A stretch of DNA of 64,000 bases from Gilliamella sp. ESL0441. Its GTDB lineage: Bacteria; Pseudomonadota; Gammaproteobacteria; Enterobacterales; Orbaceae. The DNA is taken from NCBI RefSeq assembly GCF_019469185.1, contig NZ_CP048264.1, positions 2,170,001-2,234,000 of the forward strand. The letters are read 5' to 3'. Each line of letters starts with the position of its first letter. The stretch's first letter is position 1. Positions 1 through 9,197 of the stretch are shown here, in pieces. A program made the position numbers and the translations under genes. The notes under the pieces are model-generated. The model had not been told where the DNA came from, ran no database searches, and worked only from the letters and a program-made list of their open reading frames with translations.

Positions 1-1
1 A

Positions 2-1375
2 ATGAACAATTCATTAAAAAAACATAAAAAATTATTAAGTGTTGTTGCTTTAAGTATAAGCATGAGTTTATCATTATTTTCAAATGCTTATGCATCTTTT
101 CCTTCAATTCCTGCTGGTAATACTACCGAACAGCCAAGCTTAGCCCCTATGTTAGAAACAGTTCTACCATCGGTTGTGAGTATCAAAGTCGAAGGTGTTG
201 CTCAAATGCAAAATAATATGCCAGAAGAATTTAGACGATTTTTTGGCTATCCTGACAGTCAATCAAGAGCATTCACTGGTCAAGGCTCAGGAGTAATAAT
301 TGATGCTGAAAAAGGCTATGTGGTAACCAATAATCACGTTATTGATAATGCAGATAAAATTACCATTACCCTCAATGATGGCCATGAGTTTAAAGCAAAA
401 TTAATTGGAAAAGATCCACAAAGCGATATTGCATTATTGAAAGTTGAAGACGCTAAAAAATTAACAGCAATAAAATTAGCCGATTCGGACAAACTTCGTG
501 TAGGTGATTATGTTGTTGCGATTGGTAATCCATTCGGTATTGGTCAAACTGTAACCTCAGGTATTATTTCTGCACTCGCTCGTAGTGGTTTAAGTATGAA
601 TGGTTTTGAGAATTTTATTCAAACCGATGCCTCAATTAATCGAGGTAACTCAGGTGGTGCATTGGTTAACTTAAATGGTGAACTCGTCGGGATTAATACC
701 GCTATCATCGCTCCTAGTGGTGGAAATGTTGGTATCGGTTTTGCCATTCCAAGTAACATGGTAAAAAGTTTAACGTCTCAACTGGTTGAGTATGGTGAAG
801 TTAGGCGTGGAGTGCTTGGCATTAAAGGGAATGAACTTACATCAGATATTGCTAAAGCATTTGATTTAGATGTACAAAAAGGTGCATTTGTTAGTGAAGT
901 TATTGACGACTCAGCCGCGAAAGAGGCAGGGATAAAATCAGGCGATGTCATTGTATCAATGGATGGTAAACCTGTTGATAGTTTTGCTGAATTACGTGCT
1001 AAAATAGCCACCTCTGGTGTAGGACGTATAGTACAGTTAGGTTTAATTCGAGATGGCAAAGAAATAAGCGTTAGTGTTAAACTAAAAAATAGTGATGAAT
1101 CAAGTACCGAAGCAAAATCTTTACACTCCTCTCTTGATGGTGCAACACTGACAAATGGCGATGTAAAAGGTCAAAAAGGTGTAGTTATTGAAAGCATTGC
1201 TAAAAATTCGCCTGCTTCTCGATTGAGTCTACAAGAAGGCGATCTGATTACTGGCGTCAATAAAACCCGCGTTAACAATATTGCTGATCTTCGTAAGGTT
1301 ATTGATAGTAAACCTTCTGCAATTGCACTTAACATTGTTCGTGGTGATAGCCGTTTATACTTAATCTTACGCTAA
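2..1375 (+). CDS. degQ: Periplasmic serine endoprotease DegQ/DegP family
   Basis: A 457-residue HtrA-family protease that degrades or refolds damaged proteins in the periplasm. A signal peptide covers about residues 1-31, ending in AYA. The trypsin-like domain carries the triad H112 (NNHVID), D142 (SDIALLK) and S217 (GNSGGA). Two PDZ domains follow, at about 270-360 and 380-455, as in DegP and DegQ; DegS has only one. The length matches DegQ (about 455). The ATG lies one base from the window edge, so its ribosome site cannot be seen, but the signal peptide begins there and supports this start. degS follows on the same strand, the usual degQ-degS arrangement. DegQ rather than DegP is inferred from that neighbour. 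Confidence 0.95.
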   Translation: MNNSLKKHKKLLSVVALSISMSLSLFSNAYASFPSIPAGNTTEQPSLAPMLETVLPSVVSIKVEGVAQMQNNMPEEFRRFFGYPDSQSRAFTGQGSGVIIDAEKGYVVTNNHVIDNADKITITLNDGHEFKAKLIGKDPQSDIALLKVEDAKKLTAIKLADSDKLRVGDYVVAIGNPFGIGQTVTSGIISALARSGLSMNGFENFIQTDASINRGNSGGALVNLNGELVGINTAIIAPSGGNVGIGFAIPSNMVKSLTSQLVEYGEVRRGVLGIKGNELTSDIAKAFDLDVQKGAFVSEVIDDSAAKEAGIKSGDVIVSMDGKPVDSFAELRAKIATSGVGRIVQLGLIRDGKEISVSVKLKNSDESSTEAKSLHSSLDGATLTNGDVKGQKGVVIESIAKNSPASRLSLQEGDLITGVNKTRVNNIADLRKVIDSKPSAIALNIVRGDSRLYLILR

Positions 1376-1394
1376 ACCAAGTATATTTTGTGTA

Positions 1395-1426
1395 TTTCGT
1401 CGATACTTTATTTTGTATCGACGAAA
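1395..1426 (+). terminator. Stem-loop after degQ
   Basis: A perfect 12-bp stem (TTTCGTCGATAC / GTATCGACGAAA) with an 8-base loop TTTATTTT lies 20 bases after the degQ stop. The T tract after it is weak, so it may be a partial terminator or an mRNA 3' end stabiliser that separates degQ from degS. Confidence 0.6.
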
Positions 1427-1496
1427 ATTATCAATATTTATAATTCTGTTGGATGTGTTAAAATTCCCTCATCACTTTTTTATCATTTGAAAAATT

Positions 1497-2549
1497 ATGC
1501 TCAAAAAAATCTTATGGCCCATATTGATTGGAACTGTTTTAGCCATTGTTCTATTGATAATTTTTCCTACTTTACGCAATGGTACCCAATCAAATTTTTC
1601 AAGATCAATTTTTGATAATGAACCCATAAGTTATTCAGATGCAGTAAAAGCTGCCGCTCCTGCTGTTGTTAATATTTACAGCCGTTCAGTTAATGCGATG
1701 TCTCAACAATCAGCAAGCAATCCGATTACGCCTTTAGGTTCTGGTGTGATTATGAGCAATAAAGGCTATATCATTACAAATTATCATGTAGTAGATGGCG
1801 CAGAACAAATTATTGTAGCGCTACAAGATGGTCGAATTTTTGAAGCCCTATCAGTAGGCTCAGATAAGTTAGTTGATATTGCTGTATTAAAAATAGAAGC
1901 AATGAATATTCCAACTATTCGAATTAATTCTAAACGTGAACCTAAAATTGGTGATGTCGTTTTAGCCATTGGCAATCCATATAATATCGGACAAACCATT
2001 ACACAAGGGATTATCAGTGCAACAGGCCGGGATGGACTTAGCCCTTATCGGAGACAGAACTTCATTCAAACTGATGCATCAATTAATCATGGTAATTCTG
2101 GTGGAGCCTTAGTCAATACTAAAGGCGAGCTAGTTGGTATTAATACCTTAACCTTTGCTAAAAATTTAGGAAATGAAGTACCAGAAGGTATCGGTTTTGC
2201 CATTCCAACTGCATTAGCAGTGAAGATCATGAATAAACTTATTCAAGATGGTAAAATTATTCGTGGTTATATTGGTATTGATGGATTAGAGTTTACCCCA
2301 ACCCGAAATCCAAGTGATATGCCGGTTGTAGTAGGTATTTTAGTTACTAATGCCGAAGGCCCCTCATTACAAGCAGGAATACAATCTAATGATATTTTAA
2401 TTATGGTTGATAACAAGCCTGTCAAATCCATTATTCAAACTATGGATCAAATAGCCGAGTTGAAACCAGGCACAACTGTCCCCATAGTAGTATTGCGAAA
2501 CGGTGAAAAGGTTGAATTGCAAGTAACTATTGGTCAGTTACCGGTTTAA
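1497..2549 (+). CDS. degS: Inner-membrane-anchored site-1 protease DegS
   Basis: A 350-residue HtrA protease that senses misfolded outer-membrane proteins and starts the sigma-E response by cutting anti-sigma factor RseA. One N-terminal transmembrane helix (about residues 5-24) anchors it, with no cleavage site. The triad is H97 (NYHVVD), D127 (VDIAVLK) and S201 (GNSGGA). A single PDZ domain follows at about 255-345, and this together with the membrane anchor separates DegS from DegQ. The length is typical (E. coli DegS is 355). It lies 121 bp after degQ with a hairpin between, so it probably has its own promoter. No rseA is present in the window. Confidence 0.95.
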   Translation: MLKKILWPILIGTVLAIVLLIIFPTLRNGTQSNFSRSIFDNEPISYSDAVKAAAPAVVNIYSRSVNAMSQQSASNPITPLGSGVIMSNKGYIITNYHVVDGAEQIIVALQDGRIFEALSVGSDKLVDIAVLKIEAMNIPTIRINSKREPKIGDVVLAIGNPYNIGQTITQGIISATGRDGLSPYRRQNFIQTDASINHGNSGGALVNTKGELVGINTLTFAKNLGNEVPEGIGFAIPTALAVKIMNKLIQDGKIIRGYIGIDGLEFTPTRNPSDMPVVVGILVTNAEGPSLQAGIQSNDILIMVDNKPVKSIIQTMDQIAELKPGTTVPIVVLRNGEKVELQVTIGQLPV

Positions 2550-2565
2550 ACGGGTCTTTTATTGC

Positions 2566-2594
2566 TTGATTACCTATGCTTTAAGGCGTATAAT
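2566..2594 (+). promoter_or_regulatory. Sigma-70 promoter of rpmE
   Basis: TTGATT (2566-2571) and TATAAT (2589-2594) are separated by exactly 17 bp, about 100 bp before the rpmE start. The leader of roughly 90 bases leaves room for autoregulation by L31, which is only inferred. Confidence 0.7.
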
Positions 2595-2692
2595 TCGCAA
2601 CCTTAATCATGTTTTTTAACACTCGTATGGTGTGTAGACTTTGCTTTTACAGCCGTTTATATAGCGATACGAACCAACTTTAGAGGTTTATT

Positions 2693-2908
2693 ATGAAAGA
2701 AGGTATTCACCCAGAATATAAAGCAATTACAGCAACTTGTTCTTGCGGTAATGTTATCAAAACTCATTCAACTATTGGTCATGATATTCATCTTGACGTA
2801 TGTGGTGAGTGTCACCCATTCTATACTGGTAAACAACGTGATGTTGCAACTGGTGGACGTGTAGATAAATTTAAACAACGTTTTTCAATGGTTGGCGGTA
2901 AAAAATAG
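2693..2908 (+). CDS. rpmE: 50S ribosomal protein L31 (zinc-binding type)
   Basis: A 71-residue protein of the large ribosomal subunit. The four zinc-binding cysteines of the C+ type are present: C16, C18, C37 and C40 (CSC near the start, CGEC later). This is the zinc-replete paralogue, not the zinc-free type B (RpmE2). The start ATG follows AGAGGTTT at a good distance for ribosome binding. It is a single-gene unit with its own promoter and a strong terminator after it. Confidence 0.97.
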   Translation: MKEGIHPEYKAITATCSCGNVIKTHSTIGHDIHLDVCGECHPFYTGKQRDVATGGRVDKFKQRFSMVGGKK

Positions 2909-2941
2909 TTTTTGTTGTAACGATTTTTTCGTTATCATCAT

Positions 2942-2968
2942 AAAAAAGGCGCTTAATGCGCCTTTTTT
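2942..2968 (+). terminator. Rho-independent terminator of rpmE
   Basis: AAAAAAGGCGC, loop TTAAT, GCGCCTTTTTT: an 11-bp stem with A and T tracts on both sides. It can work in both directions and so may also end metJ transcription from the other strand. Confidence 0.9.
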
Positions 2969-3025
2969 ATATGCTTTTTTCAGTGATGCAACACGATGAT
3001 AACCAAATAAAGCTAATATACTTGC

Positions 3026-3343
3026 TTATTCATCAATAAGATCAGGATCTATACCTAAATCTCTCATCATTTTTTGAGCTTGCAGTGGAATACCATCTTC
3101 ACGATCTTTTTGTAGATCTTCATCACATGGTAGAGGCTGACCTGTATAAGCATGCAAAAAAGCTTCACAAAGAAGTTCACTATTAGTTGCATGACGCAAA
3201 TTATTCACTTGTCGACGAGTACGTTCATCAGTCAATATCTTTAAAACTTTTAACGGAATTGAAACAGTAATTTTTTTTACTTGCTCACTTTTTTTACCAT
3301 GCTCTGCATAAGGGCTGATATAGTCGCCATTCCATTTCATCAT
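3026..3343 (-). CDS. metJ: Methionine repressor MetJ
   Basis: A ribbon-helix-helix repressor that uses S-adenosylmethionine as co-repressor and binds tandem 8-bp met boxes. It is 105 residues and very close to enterobacterial MetJ (104): the DNA-binding strand KKITVSIP lies at about residues 23-30 and the helix [22 protein letters not shown] follows in two conserved blocks. Two ATGs are adjacent at the start; the second (at 3340) fits the family length and sits better behind GGTGG. It is divergent from metB, with met boxes between, so it probably represses both itself and metB. Confidence 0.96.
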   Translation of the reverse strand: MMKWNGDYISPYAEHGKKSEQVKKITVSIPLKVLKILTDERTRRQVNNLRHATNSELLCEAFLHAYTGQPLPCDEDLQKDREDGIPLQAQKMMRDLGIDPDLIDE

Positions 3344-3426
3344 TTTTCCACCAAATTACATCACAAATAATATAGGTAATTTTAACGTTTTTTTTGTTTT
3401 ACTGCAATCTACACACCAAGATACTT

Positions 3427-3450
3427 AGACGTCTAGACATGTTGACGGCT
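3427..3450. promoter_or_regulatory. Tandem met boxes (MetJ operator)
   Basis: Three adjoining 8-mers resemble the AGACGTCT consensus: AGACGTCT (3427-3434, perfect), AGACATGT (3435-3442) and TGACGGCT (3443-3450). Two or more tandem boxes are what MetJ dimers need to bind together. They lie between metJ and metB and overlap the metB -35 element. Confidence 0.9.
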
Positions 3451-3469
3451 TTATTAATTGTGTTATTCT
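3442..3469 (+). promoter_or_regulatory. Promoter of metB
   Basis: TTGACG (3442-3447) and TATTCT (3464-3469) with a 16-bp spacer. The -35 lies inside the met box array, so MetJ binding would block RNA polymerase. The gene has a Shine-Dalgarno sequence, AGGAAG, before its ATG. Confidence 0.6.
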
Positions 3470-3517
3470 TATACAACTGATATCTAAGAATAAATCAAGA
3501 GGTCTAGGAAGATTATT

Positions 3518-4702
3518 ATGGCTAATCAATCTAACAATCAAAGCCGATGTGCTAATTTGAATCAAGGGACGATTGCTGTCCGGGGTGGCTTAAATACTGA
3601 TGATCAATACGGTAGTGTCGTTCCAGTGATTACACCTTCAACATGTTACCGCTATGAAGAGTTTGCAAAACCCAGAGAATTTGATTATGGTCGAAAATCA
3701 AATCCTAGCCGACGATTAGTTGAACAAACCGTCGCAAAATTGGAAGGTGGAGCCGATGCTATATTAACGAATTGTGGAATGTCAGCTATCCATTTAGTTA
3801 GCGTTGCATTATTATCCCCTAATGATTTAGTGGTTGCGCCTCATGATTGCTATGGTGGCAGTTATCGGTTATTTAACAGCTTAAGCGAACGAGGTCATTT
3901 TAAAGCAAAATTTGTTGATCAGTCCGATCCTGTTGCATTGAAAGAAGCGTTAAATCTACGTCCTAAATTAGTCTTAATTGAATCACCAAGTAATCCCCTA
4001 TTGCGTGTTGTCGATATTCAAGCGATCACTCGCCAAGCACATGAAGTTGGTGCAATTGTACTTGTAGATAATACTTTTATGACACCTATTCTACAAAAGC
4101 CATTAGAACTTGGAGCCGATATTGTCACCCATTCTTGTACCAAATTTTTAAATGGTCATTCCGATTTATTGGCTGGTATTTTAGTCTTCAAAGATCAAAA
4201 ATTAGCAACAGATGTCTTATGGTGGGCAAATAATATTGGTACATTAACGTCATCATTTGATAGCTACTTATTATTACGTGGATTACGTACTTTAGCTGCT
4301 CGTGTCAAATTACAACAAGACAATGCTAAACAGGTGGTTGAGTTTTTAGTGAATCATCCTAAAATTGCTAAAGTTTTCCATCCATCTTTACCGTCTAATC
4401 TTGGTCACGATATCGCAAAAAAACAGCAAAAAGGGTTTGGTTCCCTCTTAAGTTTTGAATTGGTCGGTAATACTGACGTTATGCCTAAATTTTTAAAAGC
4501 GCTGAATATATTTACGTTGGCACAATCATTAGGTGGAGTTGAAAGCTTAGTCTGTCACCCTGCAACGATGACCCATTCAGGAATTAGCGCCGAAGCACGT
4601 AAGACGGCTGGCATTTCCGATCAACTATTACGCATTTCAGTTGGATTAGAAGATATTGATGATTTAATCGGTGATTTAAAACAAGCATTAGCGGCTATTT
4701 AG
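3518..4702 (+). CDS. metB: Cystathionine gamma-synthase
   Basis: A PLP-dependent enzyme of the Cys/Met metabolism family, 394 residues. It joins O-succinylhomoserine and cysteine to make cystathionine in methionine synthesis. The PLP lysine is K209 in SCTKFLNGHSD. YGRKSNPSRR (57-66) and SLGGVESLVCHPATMTHS near the C-terminus are conserved family blocks. MetB is preferred over MetC or MetZ because of its place opposite metJ and overall likeness to enteric MetB. metL, usually next in enterics, is absent; the next gene is on the other strand. Confidence 0.9.
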   Translation: MANQSNNQSRCANLNQGTIAVRGGLNTDDQYGSVVPVITPSTCYRYEEFAKPREFDYGRKSNPSRRLVEQTVAKLEGGADAILTNCGMSAIHLVSVALLSPNDLVVAPHDCYGGSYRLFNSLSERGHFKAKFVDQSDPVALKEALNLRPKLVLIESPSNPLLRVVDIQAITRQAHEVGAIVLVDNTFMTPILQKPLELGADIVTHSCTKFLNGHSDLLAGILVFKDQKLATDVLWWANNIGTLTSSFDSYLLLRGLRTLAARVKLQQDNAKQVVEFLVNHPKIAKVFHPSLPSNLGHDIAKKQQKGFGSLLSFELVGNTDVMPKFLKALNIFTLAQSLGGVESLVCHPATMTHSGISAEARKTAGISDQLLRISVGLEDIDDLIGDLKQALAAI

Positions 4703-4809
4703 CTTTAATTATACAATTAAATTATGGGTTGATGATTTTCACTATTATAATCTTTTTCATCAATCCTTTTATGATTTAATTAATTGATTTTGATGATGAA
4801 TTTTAAATC

Positions 4810-5346
4810 TTATTTGCCGTAATGGATAATTTTATTTTGAATTGCGGTAAATATCTCATCAAGTGAGTGTCGTTTGGCTCGTCCGCAAATTTTTGCTACT
4901 TCATCACACACTAGACATTGCCTTGGACGTTGTTCAAATTGAGCTCGAGAAAGGCTCTGTTGGGTAGTGGGATCAATAACATCAATATCCCATAATCGTC
5001 CTAAAGGATGATTATCTTCAATATCAATACAAAATTGTTTTAACTTTTCTGTTTGACAAGCTACCGAAATAATCGCTTCAAACCCTGTGATTTGATGATA
5101 ATGCTGTTCATTCACGATAGTGATATTGTTTGTACTCAAACAGTGATGTAATGCTTGGATCGCTTGATTAAATAGATAGTGTGCTCCACTACTATTTTTA
5201 ATAGCCCCTGGAATAACCAAACAAAGTGAGATGATTGGTTGTTGATAGTGTGTGATTGCAAAAAGTTGATTGGCAACTCGTTTTTCTTTCGCAAGTAGCA
5301 TCTGTTCAAGCGTGATTGGCGTACCATCATCAAATTTTACTATCAT
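4810..5346 (-). CDS. citX: CitX: prosthetic-group transferase for citrate lyase
   Basis: A 178-residue apo-citrate lyase phosphoribosyl-dephospho-CoA transferase. It attaches the triphosphoribosyl-dephospho-CoA cofactor to a serine of CitD. Family signatures are GRLWDIDVID (about 116-125) and RQCLVCDEVAKICGRAKRH (about 142-160). It is the last gene of the leftward cit cluster, 70 bp after citF with a hairpin between. CitG, which makes the cofactor precursor, is fused to CitX in some bacteria; the length here shows CitX alone, and no citG is seen in the window. Confidence 0.93.
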   Translation of the reverse strand: MIVKFDDGTPITLEQMLLAKEKRVANQLFAITHYQQPIISLCLVIPGAIKNSSGAHYLFNQAIQALHHCLSTNNITIVNEQHYHQITGFEAIISVACQTEKLKQFCIDIEDNHPLGRLWDIDVIDPTTQQSLSRAQFEQRPRQCLVCDEVAKICGRAKRHSLDEIFTAIQNKIIHYGK

Positions 5347-5378
5347 TGTGGTCTTGTCTGCTATTTAGATAAAAGAAG

Positions 5379-5409
5379 GCAATAGCATGTCATCATGTCA
5401 TGCTATTGC
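5379..5409 (-). terminator. Stem-loop between citF and citX
   Basis: An 11-bp perfect stem GCAATAGCATG / CATGCTATTGC with a 9-base loop lies between the citF stop and the citX start. There is no strong T tract. It probably acts as a partial terminator or RNA processing site that keeps citX, needed only in small amounts, below the lyase subunits. Confidence 0.55.
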
Positions 5410-5416
5410 AAGTTAG

Positions 5417-6946
5417 TTAGTCTTTAACTTCGCGTACTACATCAATCACCGAACCATCTCGGTAATGAACAATACCAACAATTTTATCATTAAATTCAAT
5501 TGGTTTTGGTTCACCAGTCAATGACACCGCACGTTGGTAAAGCTCTTCAATGCTCATCACCGGCAAGTTTGCTGCTTTTAAACGTTCAGCGATTTCTGGA
5601 CGATTAGGGTTAACAGCAATACCATGGTCAGTTACAAGCACATCAACGCTCTCACCTGGTGTTACAACAGTGGTCACTTTCTTAATCACAGTTGGAATAC
5701 GGCTACGAATTAATGGCGCAACAATAATGGTTAAGTTTGCACCAGCAGCGGTATCACAGTGACCACCAGACGCACCCCGCATAACACCATCCGATCCTGT
5801 TAATACATTAACGTTATAATCAAGATCGATTTCTAATGCACTAAGGATAACAATATCTAACTCATCCACACTCGCCCCTTTCGATGCAGGGTTTGCATAG
5901 ACATTGGTTGAAACTTCGATATGATCTCGGTTTTTACCTAAAGATTGTCCTGCGGTACCATCAAAACTTTGCGTATCAAGTAAACGTTTAACTAACCCTT
6001 TTTCATGTAAATCAACAATACTTGCTGTAATACCACCTAATGCAAATGAGGCAGTAATATTTTTAGCTCGCATACGATTTTCTAAGAATCGGGTGGCTGC
6101 CGTAGAAGACGCACCTGAACCGGTTTGAATTGAGAAACCGTCTTTAAAATAGCCAGAATACTCAATGACATCCGCAGCATAGCGAGCAATCATTAGCTCA
6201 CGTGGATTGCTGGTAATTCGCGCTGCACCGACACTGATTTTAGTCGGGTCACCAACTTCATCGACTTTAACAATATAATCGACTTGATCCTGACGAATAC
6301 TTGCCGGATGATTTGGATAACCAACGATATCTTCAGTCAACAAGACTACTTTTTTCGCAAATTGTGCATCAACCATCGCATAACCCAATGCACCACATTG
6401 AGATTTACCCGATACACCATTGGCATTACCTTGCTCATCCGCTGTTGAAACAGCTAAAAATGCGATATCAATGTTAATTTCACCACTTTGAATAAGTTTT
6501 ACTCGTCCACCGTGAGAGTGAATATGAACAGGATTATCCATTAATCCATGTGAAATAGCATCAGCCAATTTACCTCGTAAACCAGAGGTATAAATTTTGG
6601 TAATCACACCTGCTTCAATATGTGGAATCAAGGCAGAGTTACAACTTAACAATGAGCTTGATGCTAACGTTAAGTTTTTAATACCAAGTCTGCTGATCGT
6701 TTCAACAACTTTGTTAATGACCTTATCACCTTCACGAAAAGCATGGTGGAAAGAGATCGTCATTCCATCACGTAATTCACATTTATGAATTGCTTGTTCG
6801 ATAGAATCACATAATTTACGTGTGTATTTTGACTCATCTTTTAAATAAGGCGTTGTTGCATTAGCATCAACAAACGGTGCAATATTTTTTAGATCGGGAT
6901 GCTGTTTTAGCAAATCATCAATTTTTTTGTCTATAGAAGTCGTCAT
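5417..6946 (-). CDS. citF: Citrate lyase alpha subunit (citrate:acetyl-ACP transferase)
   Basis: A 509-residue subunit that swaps the acetyl group on the CitD carrier for citrate, giving citryl-ACP and acetate. It belongs to the CoA-transferase superfamily; MTISFHHAFREGDKV (about 62-76) and SGASSTAATRF are conserved blocks. Length matches E. coli and Klebsiella CitF (about 508-510). It lies 12 bp after citE in the lyase operon, and the complex works in the cytoplasm. Confidence 0.96.
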   Translation of the reverse strand: MTTSIDKKIDDLLKQHPDLKNIAPFVDANATTPYLKDESKYTRKLCDSIEQAIHKCELRDGMTISFHHAFREGDKVINKVVETISRLGIKNLTLASSSLLSCNSALIPHIEAGVITKIYTSGLRGKLADAISHGLMDNPVHIHSHGGRVKLIQSGEINIDIAFLAVSTADEQGNANGVSGKSQCGALGYAMVDAQFAKKVVLLTEDIVGYPNHPASIRQDQVDYIVKVDEVGDPTKISVGAARITSNPRELMIARYAADVIEYSGYFKDGFSIQTGSGASSTAATRFLENRMRAKNITASFALGGITASIVDLHEKGLVKRLLDTQSFDGTAGQSLGKNRDHIEVSTNVYANPASKGASVDELDIVILSALEIDLDYNVNVLTGSDGVMRGASGGHCDTAAGANLTIIVAPLIRSRIPTVIKKVTTVVTPGESVDVLVTDHGIAVNPNRPEIAERLKAANLPVMSIEELYQRAVSLTGEPKPIEFNDKIVGIVHYRDGSVIDVVREVKD

Positions 6947-6958
6947 TTTTTAATCCTA

Positions 6959-7846
6959 TCAAATTTCTTTACGTACACCAGAATATTTGGCTAGCTCAAT
7001 AATTTTTTGAGCACGTGCAATAATCGGTGCATCAATCATTTTGCCATTTAATGAAACCACACCAAGCCCTTTTCTTTCACCTTCTTCAGCAGCTTCAACC
7101 ACTTTTTGTGCGTTTTCAACTTCTGCAGCTGTTGGCGCATAGGCATTATGTAGTAATTCAATTTGTCTTGGATTAATCAGTGATTTACCGTTATAACCTA
7201 ATTTTTTGATTAAGCTAACTTCTTTCAAGAAGCCTTCATCATCATTAACGTTAGAATAAACCACGTCAAATGCATCAATACCCGCCACTCGCGCTGCATG
7301 TAAAACAGCACAACGTGCATAAAATAGTTCGGTACCGTCTCCACGTTCAGTTTGCATATCAACTAAATAATCGAACGCAGCTAACGCTATACCAATTAAA
7401 CGTGGTGAAGATTTTGCGATTGAAACAGCATTTACTACACCTAACGCAGATTCAATAGCTGCCATTAATTTAGTACTACCAACCTCACGACCACACTCTT
7501 TTTCAATTCGTTCAACATGAGCTTCAAGTTCATGGATATCTTCAGCACTATTTGTCATCGGTAGACGTACAACGTCAACACCTGCTCTCACAACAGCTTC
7601 AAGATCTTTTAATCCAAATGGAGTATTGAGCGCATTGATTCGAACAACAGTTTCAATTCCATGTTCTTTATAAACCGGAAGACGTAATGTTTGTGCAACC
7701 AATAAACGAGCAGAATCTTTTTCTTTTAATGATACTGCATCTTCAAGATCGAACATGATTGAATCAGGCTTATAGACAAACGAAGTGGATAACATCGCTG
7801 CATTCGCACCCGGCAGAAATAACATACTTCGACGCAATTTTTTCAT
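6959..7846 (-). CDS. citE: Citrate lyase beta subunit (citryl-ACP lyase)
   Basis: A 295-residue TIM-barrel aldolase of the HpcH/HpaI family that splits citryl-ACP into oxaloacetate and acetyl-ACP. The start has the typical [15 protein letters not shown] (about 5-19) and then [14 protein letters not shown], with magnesium ligands in FDLEDA and in [10 protein letters not shown]. Length is normal. The start codon overlaps the end of citD by 4 bp, which points to coupled translation and fixed subunit ratios. Confidence 0.96.
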   Translation of the reverse strand: MKKLRRSMLFLPGANAAMLSTSFVYKPDSIMFDLEDAVSLKEKDSARLLVAQTLRLPVYKEHGIETVVRINALNTPFGLKDLEAVVRAGVDVVRLPMTNSAEDIHELEAHVERIEKECGREVGSTKLMAAIESALGVVNAVSIAKSSPRLIGIALAAFDYLVDMQTERGDGTELFYARCAVLHAARVAGIDAFDVVYSNVNDDEGFLKEVSLIKKLGYNGKSLINPRQIELLHNAYAPTAAEVENAQKVVEAAEEGERKGLGVVSLNGKMIDAPIIARAQKIIELAKYSGVRKEI

Positions 7847-8133
7847 AGTAATTTACTCCAATCTAAGTTCTCTTCTTCTGCGCCACGCAATACTGCACAT
7901 TGTACTCGAGCTTTAATCGCACAATCTAAAGCGCCTTTATCATCAATAATAATTAAACCGTCAGTCACATTAAGACTTGTTAAGGTTTGCTCAACAACGG
8001 CGCGTATTTGATCGCCAAATTGCTTATTAACATCACTATTAATAACAATTTCAATTCCTGTATTAGGAGTGACTTTCACTAACAAATCGCTTGATTCGAG
8101 AGTGCCAGCCATGGCTTCTTTCTTGATTTTCAT
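7843..8133 (-). CDS. citD: Citrate lyase acyl carrier protein (gamma subunit)
   Basis: A 96-residue acyl carrier subunit of citrate lyase. The serine that receives the phosphoribosyl-dephospho-CoA arm is S14 in [11 protein letters not shown], the same position as in E. coli CitD. The C-terminal [14 protein letters not shown] block is also conserved. It adjoins citC by a single base and overlaps citE by 4 bp. Confidence 0.95.
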   Translation of the reverse strand: MKIKKEAMAGTLESSDLLVKVTPNTGIEIVINSDVNKQFGDQIRAVVEQTLTSLNVTDGLIIIDDKGALDCAIKARVQCAVLRGAEEENLDWSKLL

Positions 8134-9189
8134 TTAGTTACCTTTTGAACGAATTAAATTTTTGACTGAATCTAAATTAGCCTCTAGATAGTTCCATGTT
8201 GTTTCAGGAACTAATCGTTTTACCTCTTCATATTGCTCATCAGCCAGTAATTTTCTAACCAACGAAGCGGATATGATATCTTCCCCTTCAAGAATACGTT
8301 GAATTTCAACTAACGTCACAACCGGGAAAGGACTAACGTCTTTATCCTGTAACCAATAACGCATTGAAGTATTATAAGCATTAGTTATTTGACTGTAGGG
8401 CTCGGTTCCAACAAAACGATAGGTAATATTCAGTGCTGGGGCAATATAATTACGGAAAATTAATAAATCGATCCCCATGTAAGCGTAATCAATTTTATCA
8501 TTATCCTTTAAAAAATAAGTAGGAAATGTTGCTCTAGATATAATATAGGCTGAACTTGCATGTACCGTGACATTTTTTAAGTGTTTCGATCCCTCTTTCA
8601 CCAGTTGTAAACGTACATCAAATGGGAACAGTGAAACATTTTCATTGACGACAAAAACATGAAGCCAATCACATTGACTGGCAGCATACTGCAAAAGATG
8701 TTGGTGACCTTTTGTAAATGGATTAGCATTCATCACTACACTGCCAATCTTGTTCCCTTCCTTACGGTGTTCACTTAAATATTTACAGTATTGCTTAATT
8801 CCAACGGGGGTATTTTCCATTAATACGACAAGATTATTTACCTCGACGATAGGATAAAATCCACACCCTTTGAAAAAGTCGATATTTTCAGGTTTAGTAT
8901 ATAAAAAGAGATGAAAATGCCCCTGCTCATTAGCATATTTGATAACGTTATCCAACAAAGTCAAATTAAGCTGATTTCCACGATAATCGGGGTCAATCGC
9001 AACACATTTAATAATATTGTCATCAATGCCAGCACAAGCCACCATTTTACCGTCCATGTAAGCAACGATAAATATATGGACTTGAGGGTCTAAGTTTAGA
9101 TCCGATAGCGTTAACAAACGAATAATTTGTTCTCGTTCAGTTAATGATTTAGAGATATCTACCACTGAAAAATCGACTAAACTATACAT
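8134..9189 (-). CDS. citC: Citrate lyase ligase (acetate:SH-citrate lyase ligase)
   Basis: A 351-residue enzyme that activates citrate lyase by acetylating the thiol of the CitD prosthetic group with ATP and acetate. It has an N-terminal GNAT-like domain (about 1-130) and a nucleotidyltransferase domain with NANPFTKGHQHL (about 154-165), the HxGH-type motif. Domain order and length match CitC. It is the first of the conserved citC-D-E-F-X series, placed after the FAH-family gene. Confidence 0.94.
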   Translation of the reverse strand: MYSLVDFSVVDISKSLTEREQIIRLLTLSDLNLDPQVHIFIVAYMDGKMVACAGIDDNIIKCVAIDPDYRGNQLNLTLLDNVIKYANEQGHFHLFLYTKPENIDFFKGCGFYPIVEVNNLVVLMENTPVGIKQYCKYLSEHRKEGNKIGSVVMNANPFTKGHQHLLQYAASQCDWLHVFVVNENVSLFPFDVRLQLVKEGSKHLKNVTVHASSAYIISRATFPTYFLKDNDKIDYAYMGIDLLIFRNYIAPALNITYRFVGTEPYSQITNAYNTSMRYWLQDKDVSPFPVVTLVEIQRILEGEDIISASLVRKLLADEQYEEVKRLVPETTWNYLEANLDSVKNLIRSKGN

Positions 9190-9197
9190 AATATCAC

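Noticed and set aside
1388..1615. 75-codon frame overlapping degS
   Set aside because: Runs over the stem-loop and the start of degS in another frame; composition is non-coding.
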